The notes beneath the pieces are model-generated. The model was not told the DNA's origin. It did not search any database and saw only the letters and a list, made by a program, of their open reading frames with translations. The position numbers and the translations under genes were made by a program. Positions 1 to 8,641 of a DNA stretch of 53,404 bases are shown piece after piece; position 1 is the stretch's first letter; each line of letters starts with the position of its first letter. Source of the DNA: Candidatus Heimdallarchaeota archaeon (GTDB taxonomy: Archaea > Asgardarchaeota > Heimdallarchaeia > Heimdallarchaeales > Heimdallarchaeaceae); NCBI GenBank assembly GCA_023270155.1, contig JAGLTB010000032.1:1-53404 (forward strand). The letters are read 5' to 3'.

Positions 1-620
1 TTCTTTCAGAACTTTGTCTTGTTTAGCTAGAGAAGCAATGTGGTTAATTGGATTACGAGTCATAAATATGAATTTTGCATCAGGGAATAATTTCTTAATG
101 TACTCCATCCTTGATACATTGTAATTATTCTTTGTGATATAACGTGAACTTTTCTGATTTACTAACAATTTTTTGATTATTTCAATATAGTATTTCTCAA
201 AATCTGGATTTACTGTACTTTTATCCAAAATATCAGATGTTTTTTCTTTCTTTATATTATAGAAAAACCTTATCCAGTAACTTTCTTCAACTGCTTCAGG
301 ACTATCACGATTAACAAGTAATTTATCTTTTGAAGTCTTTCGACAGGTTTCTTAAAGATTGGGAGAATATCTGCTATTTTCTGAATCCAATGAGGGATAT
401 AGAGATTCACAAGGTGAAGATATTTATGATACGCAACATCAGGATGTTTTCCTAACATTTCTACAGTAATAGTTGTACCTGCTCGAGCTAAACCTAGAAC
501 AAAAATTGGTCTTTCAATTACCACTTGTCTTGTTTTCTTTCTCATCCTCTTTGATTCCCAATTGCTCAATTTCAATGTTAATCGGGGATGTTTATTGAAG
601 AATCTAGCAATATAGTACAT
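1..620 (-). pseudogene. PAPS-dependent sulfotransferase (Sulfotransfer_3-like), apparently frameshifted; C-terminus beyond window edge
   Basis: ORF 270..620 has the 5'-PSB-like motif PIFVLGLARAGTTITVEML; a different minus-strand frame over 1..~345 continues as DKLLVNRDSPEAVEESYWIRFFYNIKKEK...MEYIKKLFPDAKFIFMTRNPINHIASL (3'-PB-like motif). Confidence 0.75.
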
Positions 621-777
621 AGGTACAGGAAAGGTAAACTCCTTCGGTTAATCTTGTTTTTCTTTTGTTTTACTCATCAGTACTCTCATTTTTCTAAGGA
701 AGCTTATAAGACATTATATCGAATTAAAAATATGGATGCGTTTTTCAAATATAGAATAACAAAATTAAAAAACCTCT

Positions 778-2904
778 TTGTATAGAAAAATCGAGATGAA
801 AAAACGAACTAAGATTATATTTATTTCAATTGGAATATTTTTTCTTATAATTATTGCAGGAGGATTAACCTTCTTCCTCACTATTAAGTTCAAGTACAAA
901 CCTGTACCTCTAGATCTCGAAAATGCTCCGTCAGAGATTAAAGATATAAGAGAGGATCTTTATCCTAAATTGGTTAATTACTTATTCACTTGGGAGGATA
1001 TGGTTGATTTTGTTATTTTCTCTCAATATGTTGCAGACAACAGTCCTGTAGTACTTGAATTAGTAAAGGATTGGGATGATATAGTTTGGTTCAATGTAAG
1101 TGATGAGGATGATATGTGGTTCTACATTGAAGATGATTCTTTGACAGTAGAAATCGGACCTAATCCTCCTGAGAATTATGGAATTATAATTAACTTAAAC
1201 TTTGAAACTATGGTAAGAATCATCAAACAAGATGTTACTCCTCAAAAAGCATTTCAGAGGGGAACATTAACTTTTGAGGGAGATTTAAATGATGTTCTTA
1301 AGGTAAATCAGATTGTAGAAACTGCTGCAGCAACCATTATGGGTACGTATGCTCCCCCTATTGAAATTACAGATAATTTTGTTATTTCTGCAGATGAATC
1401 ATCATTGTACACAGAAAAAGGTCTGACTTTGATTCCTTACATTCAAGTTAATTTAAAAGAAGGTCAATATGGTGAGTCCCATGTATCTACTCCAAGTCAT
1501 GGAAAAGTCTTGATAGTAAATAATAGAGGTGAAATAGTATATGAACTTGAAGATTCGGCACATACAGTTCATAAATTTATAAATTCCAACACAGTAGCTA
1601 TGGGTGGTCAGGAGGGGTTTATGGAGTTATGGAACTATCAAACTGGAGAAGTTGAGACATTGGATGTGCCTGGTGGGCATCATGATTTTGATTACAATCC
1701 TACAACTGACACTTTTATGGTCTTAGAGTATGTTTTTTCTACAGAAACTTGGAATGGATATAATATTCTCTATGATAAATTGGGAGAGTATACAAGAGAT
1801 GGAGAATTATTATGGGAGTGGGATGGAAGAACAGAATTTCCATTTAATGCTACCCGACACACAAGTTTAGGAATGAATTTAACATTTAGGGGAGGTGCAG
1901 ATTGGATGCACGCAAATAGCTTTGTATGGGATAAACAAAATGAAGTAGTTTATCTGAATATACGAAATTTAGATACAATTGCTAAAATTAATTATGCTAC
2001 AAAAGATGTTCTCTGGGAAGCTGGAAGATCGTGTAATTTCACATTATATAATAAACAAAACAATCTTGTTGATTCAATATTTCACTCTCCACATAGTTTA
2101 GAAAGAATAGGAGAAGACAGATTCATTATTTTCGATAATGATTTGTACAACACGTCAAATCCTAATTCTATGACTTTAGAAGGTAGTCAAGGATTTTCTA
2201 GATTTCTAGAATTCGAAATAGATGAAGAGCAAGAAGAAATGCGGGAACTTTGGTCCTGGGAAATAACTAATCAAACCTATTACCTTCCAGAATCAGGTGG
2301 AGACGCAGATAGATTACCTGATGGAAATACGTTAGGAGTATTTGGGAATAAGGCTCTTGTCTTAAACGAAAAGAGTCCAACTATAATAACGGAAGTTACC
2401 CAAGATGGAGAAATCGTGTGGGAATTAACAATCAACGGAGTAAATATCACCTATTTCTGGGTTCATCTAGTAGAGCGATTTTATGAACAACCTTTAGTTC
2501 AACTTAATGAAGTGGATTTGGATTCAGAATCAAATGAATTGTATCTTAATCTAACAACCTGGAATGGTTACAAGATAGATTCCCTTACAGAAGGTTCACT
2601 AAAATTGAGAGCAGGTAAGAAAGTTATTTATGAGAAAGCGTTTAATTTTCTTCCAAAATGGCAACCAAATAACTTCGAAATATCCTTGACTGACGTTAGC
2701 TCAAATACCAATAAGATTTATCTCATTATAGAAAATCAGGATGGAATTCAGATAACAGTGGAAATCTTCAATACTGGGTGGACAACCAGGAATACTGTTC
2801 TAGTGATAATAATCCCTGTCATTGGTGGTGGATTGATAGCATCAGTTATTATACTAGAAAGAAAGAAGAAGCTATTTTCTCAGATATTTCTCAAGAAAAG
2901 CTAG
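778..2904 (+). CDS. Arylsulfotransferase (ASST)-like beta-propeller protein, N-terminal and C-terminal TM segments
   Basis: Propeller repeats with ASST-like His motifs GHHDFDYNP, MHANSFVWDKQNEVVYLNIRNLDTIAKI, SPHSLERIGEDRFIIFDND; GDADRLPDGNTL; terminal hydrophobic helices. The start is probably the internal ATG at MKKRTKIIF. Confidence 0.8.
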   Translation: MYRKIEMKKRTKIIFISIGIFFLIIIAGGLTFFLTIKFKYKPVPLDLENAPSEIKDIREDLYPKLVNYLFTWEDMVDFVIFSQYVADNSPVVLELVKDWDDIVWFNVSDEDDMWFYIEDDSLTVEIGPNPPENYGIIINLNFETMVRIIKQDVTPQKAFQRGTLTFEGDLNDVLKVNQIVETAAATIMGTYAPPIEITDNFVISADESSLYTEKGLTLIPYIQVNLKEGQYGESHVSTPSHGKVLIVNNRGEIVYELEDSAHTVHKFINSNTVAMGGQEGFMELWNYQTGEVETLDVPGGHHDFDYNPTTDTFMVLEYVFSTETWNGYNILYDKLGEYTRDGELLWEWDGRTEFPFNATRHTSLGMNLTFRGGADWMHANSFVWDKQNEVVYLNIRNLDTIAKINYATKDVLWEAGRSCNFTLYNKQNNLVDSIFHSPHSLERIGEDRFIIFDNDLYNTSNPNSMTLEGSQGFSRFLEFEIDEEQEEMRELWSWEITNQTYYLPESGGDADRLPDGNTLGVFGNKALVLNEKSPTIITEVTQDGEIVWELTINGVNITYFWVHLVERFYEQPLVQLNEVDLDSESNELYLNLTTWNGYKIDSLTEGSLKLRAGKKVIYEKAFNFLPKWQPNNFEISLTDVSSNTNKIYLIIENQDGIQITVEIFNTGWTTRNTVLVIIIPVIGGGLIASVIILERKKKLFSQIFLKKS

Positions 2905-2909
2905 ATTCT

Positions 2910-4847
2910 CTACTTAGATTCTAAAAATACAATCAATTTATCATATTCTTCTAGATCGAATAATTCTTGATGGAATTTAGTAATATCTAATTCTTTGTTA
3001 AAACGTTCTTCCCAAATTAACTCAGCAAATTCCTTTGCTCTCAAAGGATCGATTGGAAAATCTTCCCTATTCATAATACTTCCGAATTCAAGTTCTATAT
3101 CTTCGGGAATTAGGTATTTTGGCTTCTTTGATTTAAAATAATCAAATAGAGCTCGGAAGACCTCATCATCCAGTACGTTCTGAGCATAAACGAAGGCTCT
3201 TTCTATTTCGACTTTGCTACTTTTATCTACAACATATTGCATTTCTTCTTCTTTGGTTGCGGAATATACTTGAGACTCTACAAGTTTTTCTACTTTCTCT
3301 TTTTCCTCTTCAGCTCTTTGTCTGAATTTCCAATCCTCTGGAGCTATTTCTAAGGCTTTTGTATATCCTTCTATAGCTTCATAGAATTTCAGTTGTTTGA
3401 CCAGTAAAATAGCATAATTTAACCATAAATCAGGTTCTTCTCTATTTGTTTTAAGGCACTTAAGAAGTATAGAAGTTGCTTCGTCGTATTTCTCGTTTTT
3501 ACTCATAGCTGCAGCTAGATTAATGCCTGCGGTTACTCTAGCTGGATCACATTCAAGGGCTTTCTTATAATGTTCGATTGCCTTATCTATATCCTGTTTT
3601 TCATGGAAGTAAAGATCTGCTATCTTTGAATGAGCGCTAGCGTTTGATGGTTCTAATTTGATAACAGCTTCAAATTGCTCAATAGCTTCATCGGTTTGTT
3701 TCAATTTGGCATAAATCAGACCTAGGTTATTATGTGCGGGAAGATTTGTATCATCAAGTTGTAGGACTAAATTATAAATTGTTACAGTTTCATCAATCAA
3801 ATCGAGTTTATGGGCAAGCGTTCCAATAAAATTCAGAGAAGTAAGATTCTCTAATTCGCTAACTTCCTCTGGAAGCTTAGAAGCTATAAGAAAAATGATG
3901 TTTTTCAGATATTCAGTTTCATCATCAGAGAATTGGTATTCAACAAACATTTTCCAGTCTTCTTCATCTATCCCCATTAAGATATGAAGATGATCTGTAA
4001 GTTCATCAAGTACACCAGATATTAAAGCCTGTATCTCATTTCTTGCATCAACATCTTGTTTGTCTATTGAAGACAAGTTTTGGGTAAGCATTAATAGATT
4101 CTTCAAAGAGTTCTCTATTGGTGCATCTTTTAATTCGATTAACTTGAAATCCTCATCAACTTCTTCAACCTTTTCAATAGGAGCTTCTTCTACGATTTCT
4201 TCAATAATCTCTTCAACAGCTTCCTCAGGTTCTTCTATTTCCTCCATTATTTCTTCAGGTTCAGGTTCCGGAGGAGGTGTGGGAATAGCTTTAGGGATTG
4301 CAGGGATGCTCTGAGTTAATACTCCATTTACAGGATCTACACCCACTGTTTCTATTGATTTAAGTTCAGTTATTTCTCCTACAGAAAATTCTTCCAGGTC
4401 GAAGCTCATTTCAGTAGAAGTACCTAATAGGACTGGTACTGCGTCTTGTGCAGTAGGAATTTCGGTTATTGTTTCCTCAACTTTTTCAAAGTGTTCATCA
4501 GTTAATGGAGGTTCTTCCATATCTGGAGCAGAAATTTCTTCTACTGGACCAATTTTATTTAATAGTTTTTCAGCTTTCTTTCTAACGCCCATTCTCTCAG
4601 AAGTAGAAGCAGTTTCTATGATTGAAACCAGCTCTGGAGAAGTTGAACTTAAAATCGCGAGTATATCTAGGGCATTGATGATAACAAGATCATCTGGATC
4701 CTTTTGAATTAAATTAGTCAGTTTAGAAACTGCAAAAACAGCATGCTCTCCAGCATCTTTTAGCTTATGAAGAGCATCTAATCTCTCAATGAAGTGCTTT
4801 GAATTCAATAATTTGAGAATTTTCTTCTGCTCACCTTTAGGTAACAT
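2910..4847 (-). CDS. HEAT-like plus TPR repeat protein with Glu/Pro-rich linker
   Basis: N-terminal HEAT-like helices, acidic low-complexity linker (EEIMEEIEEPEEAVEEIIEEIVEEAP), consecutive TPR units (LPAHNNLGLIYAKLKQTDEAIEQFEAVIKLEPSN). Confidence 0.8.
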   Translation of the reverse strand: MLPKGEQKKILKLLNSKHFIERLDALHKLKDAGEHAVFAVSKLTNLIQKDPDDLVIINALDILAILSSTSPELVSIIETASTSERMGVRKKAEKLLNKIGPVEEISAPDMEEPPLTDEHFEKVEETITEIPTAQDAVPVLLGTSTEMSFDLEEFSVGEITELKSIETVGVDPVNGVLTQSIPAIPKAIPTPPPEPEPEEIMEEIEEPEEAVEEIIEEIVEEAPIEKVEEVDEDFKLIELKDAPIENSLKNLLMLTQNLSSIDKQDVDARNEIQALISGVLDELTDHLHILMGIDEEDWKMFVEYQFSDDETEYLKNIIFLIASKLPEEVSELENLTSLNFIGTLAHKLDLIDETVTIYNLVLQLDDTNLPAHNNLGLIYAKLKQTDEAIEQFEAVIKLEPSNASAHSKIADLYFHEKQDIDKAIEHYKKALECDPARVTAGINLAAAMSKNEKYDEATSILLKCLKTNREEPDLWLNYAILLVKQLKFYEAIEGYTKALEIAPEDWKFRQRAEEEKEKVEKLVESQVYSATKEEEMQYVVDKSSKVEIERAFVYAQNVLDDEVFRALFDYFKSKKPKYLIPEDIELEFGSIMNREDFPIDPLRAKEFAELIWEERFNKELDITKFHQELFDLEEYDKLIVFLESK

Positions 4848-4932
4848 ATTATCCCAGCATAAAATATATGTAAACTGTGTTTAAAAATAATTTCAAAGTG
4901 CTAGGAAGTACAAAAAATAAGGAAAAAAGAGG

Positions 4933-5877
4933 TTAGAGGTTGAGTTGAAGGTGATTCATGAAGAATTTACAGTGTTCTCGTAAGGTTGTACTAGGAATGT
5001 GAAGATAACGAGATATCTCTTCTTTAGTAATTAATGGTTGTCCAACATATCTTTTTCCTATCATGTTGGTTGCAAGAAATATAGCTGCAACACTGAAAGT
5101 TGAGGGTTTTCTTCCGTTTGCTTTGATCTCTGTAAGTTTGGTTGCTATTCTTTCGATAGATGTAAGCATCTTGTCCACATTAAGCTCATCTTGAGGATTG
5201 ATCTGACTTAACCTACTCCTGATTGTTTCATTATTTCTAAGTTTAGCCATCATTTTAGGTACAAACTCTTTAGCAGAGCTGGATCGATAGTTCATGTTAT
5301 TTTCGATGATATAATCTCGGACAGCTTTAGCAGATAGTTTACACTGATATGCTTTGAAAAGATTGACTATATCATTGATTGATGTAGCTTTACCTTGATT
5401 TTTCATATATCTAATTGTTAGAGCTGCTGCAATGAGGAAGATATTATTGACTTTTTTTCCTTTTCTTCTCTCATCATTATATTTCTTCTTTAATTCGAAC
5501 ATTATATCGTTACGTTGATTCTCGCTCAAACCTATCTGAGTCAATATTGCTAAAAGCCTTGATTTATTCTCAGATACGGCATCATATTGACTATTCTCTG
5601 TATTAAACAACCTTCTGTACTTATCTCTCTTCTCAGCAGTATATACATCATTTACTTTGAAATATGTTGTTTTACCTCTTCTGGATTCAGGAGAACCTAT
5701 TCTTTCTCCATCCTGTCCTCTTTCGAGGAAGTGACTTCCTTCTAGTATCCTGTCATATACAACCCCACAAGATTGGCATACAATATCTGACCTTGTAGTG
5801 GTGAAAGAAGACGACCCACAATCAATGCATACTTGGTCAATGACTATAATTTCTGACATCTTATATCCATCAAACAA
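4933..5877 (-). CDS. tfb: Transcription initiation factor B (TFB/TFIIB family), divergent paralog
   Basis: Zinc ribbon CIDCGSSSFTTTRSDIVCQSCGVVYD, ERIGSPESRRGKTTYF linker, two cyclin-like repeats (RKPSTFSVAAIFLATNMIG...ITKEEISRYLHIPSTTLREHCK). Confidence 0.88.
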   Translation of the reverse strand: MFDGYKMSEIIVIDQVCIDCGSSSFTTTRSDIVCQSCGVVYDRILEGSHFLERGQDGERIGSPESRRGKTTYFKVNDVYTAEKRDKYRRLFNTENSQYDAVSENKSRLLAILTQIGLSENQRNDIMFELKKKYNDERRKGKKVNNIFLIAAALTIRYMKNQGKATSINDIVNLFKAYQCKLSAKAVRDYIIENNMNYRSSSAKEFVPKMMAKLRNNETIRSRLSQINPQDELNVDKMLTSIERIATKLTEIKANGRKPSTFSVAAIFLATNMIGKRYVGQPLITKEEISRYLHIPSTTLREHCKFFMNHLQLNL

Positions 5878-6097
5878 TCTCGTTTAACCACTTATATACT
5901 TTAGACGGACACCTCATTGAAAGTGAACTGAGTGCATATCTTGTACGCTTGTTTCATCACTATTTTGTCGTCACTTCCAGCTTTTTTTTGAAAGTGAAAG
6001 TGTTTATTTAAAGGGTGAAAATATACGGAAAATACCCTGTAATATTGACCTTCTTTTCTTGATAACGAATATATAATACTATAGCTTAATTCTTTTA

Positions 6098-6739
6098 ATG
6101 GTACCTGATGATCAAAAATTTTCTTCATCTTTGTCTGGTTCTATTACATTTCAATCTTTCAAAGGGTATATTGAGTATTCAGGTATATTTCTAATACTAG
6201 CAAGCAGTTTTCTTCCTCTCCCTGGTTTTATAATCTCTTTGGGTGCTATTTTCCTTCTGATTTCTATTGTTCTTCTATATAGGGGAATTGGATTCTTGGA
6301 TTCTTTGATGGAATCTTCAAAAAGGATAATGATTATTTCGAGATTGTTTCTTATGTTTTGGGTTCTACTTTATGTTTCAACTCATATAATTCACATTATT
6401 TTCTTTTTTCTACCTTCATATTTATTCCTAATTTTATTCATAATACAATCAGCAGTGCAAATAGTTACTTTCATTTCTCTCTACATATTCTTTCAGCAAT
6501 TTAATAGAACACATTTAAGAAAAAATAAATCTTTCAACTGGATATTTATAATATACACAGTTTACGGAATAATTAGAATTGTTCCTTTTATCAATTATGA
6601 TTCATTTAGTAAAGTATTTTGGTACATAACTATAATCAATAGCATAATTTTAGTTTTGGTAGGAATAGTTCTAATCAGAACATCAGTTTTAATGGCAAGA
6701 AAATTCAGAGACACAAATCAAGAGTCTGAATTGATTTGA
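6098..6739 (+). CDS. Multi-pass membrane protein of unknown function
   Basis: Several hydrophobic helices over 213 aa; no recognised family motif. Confidence 0.65.
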   Translation: MVPDDQKFSSSLSGSITFQSFKGYIEYSGIFLILASSFLPLPGFIISLGAIFLLISIVLLYRGIGFLDSLMESSKRIMIISRLFLMFWVLLYVSTHIIHIIFFFLPSYLFLILFIIQSAVQIVTFISLYIFFQQFNRTHLRKNKSFNWIFIIYTVYGIIRIVPFINYDSFSKVFWYITIINSIILVLVGIVLIRTSVLMARKFRDTNQESELI

Positions 6740-6767
6740 AGACAACCTTTTTATTTTCTTAATCTTT

Positions 6768-8591
6768 TTGAAATTATTGAGAATCCAAGATCCTTTCCTC
6801 TTTCCCTTCAAGCGATTGAATGATTTTTTTTCTTCTTTGATTGAATCTAATAGTGCTTGGTTTTATCTTCTCAATAAGCTTCTTTCATTTTCACAAAATG
6901 ATTATTTGATCTCAACAATATTCGATTCATGTCCTTTTAGTCTTAAAGAGTATTCCGAAGAATCAGAGAAATTCTACAAAGAACAAGATTTTTCTCGTTT
7001 CTCTTTCTCCTTACAAGAGCATGATTCAGCTACTCATCTTACCCCATTTCATCTATCATTTTATTCAGAATCCAAAGCATCAGCAAAACAAAAAGGACAG
7101 TATTTTACTCCCTCATACATCTCAGATTTTATTGTAAAAAAGTCGTTGAAATATTTACTATCATCAAATTCGAACCTAACTGAAATGGTTTTTGGAGATA
7201 TTGCTTGCGGTTCAGGAAATTTGCTTATCCCTCTTCTTAATCAATTATACAATTTGTCACTAATTCAATTAAATACTGTAGAGTTCTCCAAATTCATCTC
7301 AACCAACATTTATGGGTTTGATACTGATCCTATTAGTTTGTGGATATCTAAGATGCGAATATTATTCTTTCTAACAGATAAAATCCCCGATTTTTCCCCC
7401 AGCGTGGTTAATTTGAATCTCTATCATTCTGACACACTTAAAGCTCTCAAAATTAACAGAAATAAGGAAGTTGATGAAGCATTCTTTGATCTCATAATAC
7501 TAAATCCTCCGTATATAAATTATGGACTTAGAAATGCACAAAAGTATGATAAGGAATTCAGAAATTTCCTTCGAAATCGCTTCTTTTCAGCGGAATACAA
7601 ATTAAGTCTTTATCCAATCTTTATGGAACGATCTATCGAGTTATTAAAAGACAATGGAATACTTGGAATTATTACTCCGGATTCCTATCTTTTAGGTAGA
7701 TTCTATTCAAAGATTCGTTCCTATCTTCTTCAAAATACTAACATATTGGATATCTCCTTATTGGGATTCGAACCTTTTACAGGAGTAACTTTGGGAAGAC
7801 CAACTATTACATTTCTGAAGAAGACAAATATTCCTCCTAAACTTCCTTTTCCTACTCGATGGATACCTTCCTTTTCCTCTTTTGTTGAAGAAAAATGGAA
7901 GGAATACTCTAATAATCAAGACGAATTCTCATCAAATTTCCACAATCGATTTCATTTGTTTTTTAATCAACAAGATGAGGAGTTTATTAAGGATTGGAAG
8001 AATAAATCCTCTAAGCTAATCCAAGATATTGTTTCAATACATACAGGGATTAGGAGTAAGATTGGGCAGAAGAACATAATCTCTAAAACCAAAAAAAGTC
8101 ATACTTGGAAAAAAGGGATTATTTCAAGCAGTCAAGTTAAACCTTTCTTTCTAGATAATCAAAATCATTGGATTAACGTCGAACCTTCTATTTTATGGGC
8201 AGGAGGGTTTAAGAAAGAAGTAAATGAGAATCCCAAACTATTAGTACGACAAACAGGGTATCAGATAGTTACGTGTGTTGATTTGGATGGATTTTACCAT
8301 TTGAATAATTGTCATTCAATATCTCCTAGAAGTAAGGAAACGAATCTGTTCTCTTTGGCAACTATTCTTAACTCTACTGAATTTAACAGACTTTATCATA
8401 TCTTGAGTATGGAAAAAGGAAGAGCGTTAGCACAAGTAGATATTGAATTTCTACTAAAATTACCAATTCCAACTATCATAAAAGAAGGTGAGAAGAAGCT
8501 TGAAGATTTCTACTGGATGAAAAATAAAACTGCTATGAAAGATGATTCTTTTGTAAGCTATTCACTTTTTGATTTAATTGAAAAAACTTAA
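6768..8591 (+). CDS. N6-adenine-specific DNA methyltransferase (Eco57I/type IIG-like), solitary
   Basis: Motif X KQKGQYFTPSYISDFIV, motif I FGDIACGSGNLLIPLL, motif IV LIILNPPYINYG, C-terminal TRD-like region. TTG start as given in the ORF track. Confidence 0.85.
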   Translation: MKLLRIQDPFLFPFKRLNDFFSSLIESNSAWFYLLNKLLSFSQNDYLISTIFDSCPFSLKEYSEESEKFYKEQDFSRFSFSLQEHDSATHLTPFHLSFYSESKASAKQKGQYFTPSYISDFIVKKSLKYLLSSNSNLTEMVFGDIACGSGNLLIPLLNQLYNLSLIQLNTVEFSKFISTNIYGFDTDPISLWISKMRILFFLTDKIPDFSPSVVNLNLYHSDTLKALKINRNKEVDEAFFDLIILNPPYINYGLRNAQKYDKEFRNFLRNRFFSAEYKLSLYPIFMERSIELLKDNGILGIITPDSYLLGRFYSKIRSYLLQNTNILDISLLGFEPFTGVTLGRPTITFLKKTNIPPKLPFPTRWIPSFSSFVEEKWKEYSNNQDEFSSNFHNRFHLFFNQQDEEFIKDWKNKSSKLIQDIVSIHTGIRSKIGQKNIISKTKKSHTWKKGIISSSQVKPFFLDNQNHWINVEPSILWAGGFKKEVNENPKLLVRQTGYQIVTCVDLDGFYHLNNCHSISPRSKETNLFSLATILNSTEFNRLYHILSMEKGRALAQVDIEFLLKLPIPTIIKEGEKKLEDFYWMKNKTAMKDDSFVSYSLFDLIEKT

Positions 8592-8641
8592 TTACTAACT
8601 AGTTATAAAGGGTGTGTAAAATATCAAATAAGGTCTGAATT

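Noticed and set aside
588-785. 65-aa + strand ORF between the sulfotransferase and ASST
   Set aside because: Overlaps the antisense of the sulfotransferase start, no recognisable motif, composition typical of chance ORF.
4060-4314. 84-aa + strand Ser/Gly-rich ORF
   Set aside because: Antisense shadow of the Glu/Pro-rich linker of the HEAT-TPR protein.
5901-6128. 75-aa minus-strand ORF
   Set aside because: Covers the intergenic promoter region and overlaps the start of the membrane protein; no motif support.
7765-7775. gattcgaacc, resembling a reverse-strand tRNA T-loop/B-box
   Set aside because: Lies inside the conserved MTase coding segment LLGFEPFTGVTLGRP; no cloverleaf arms evident around it.
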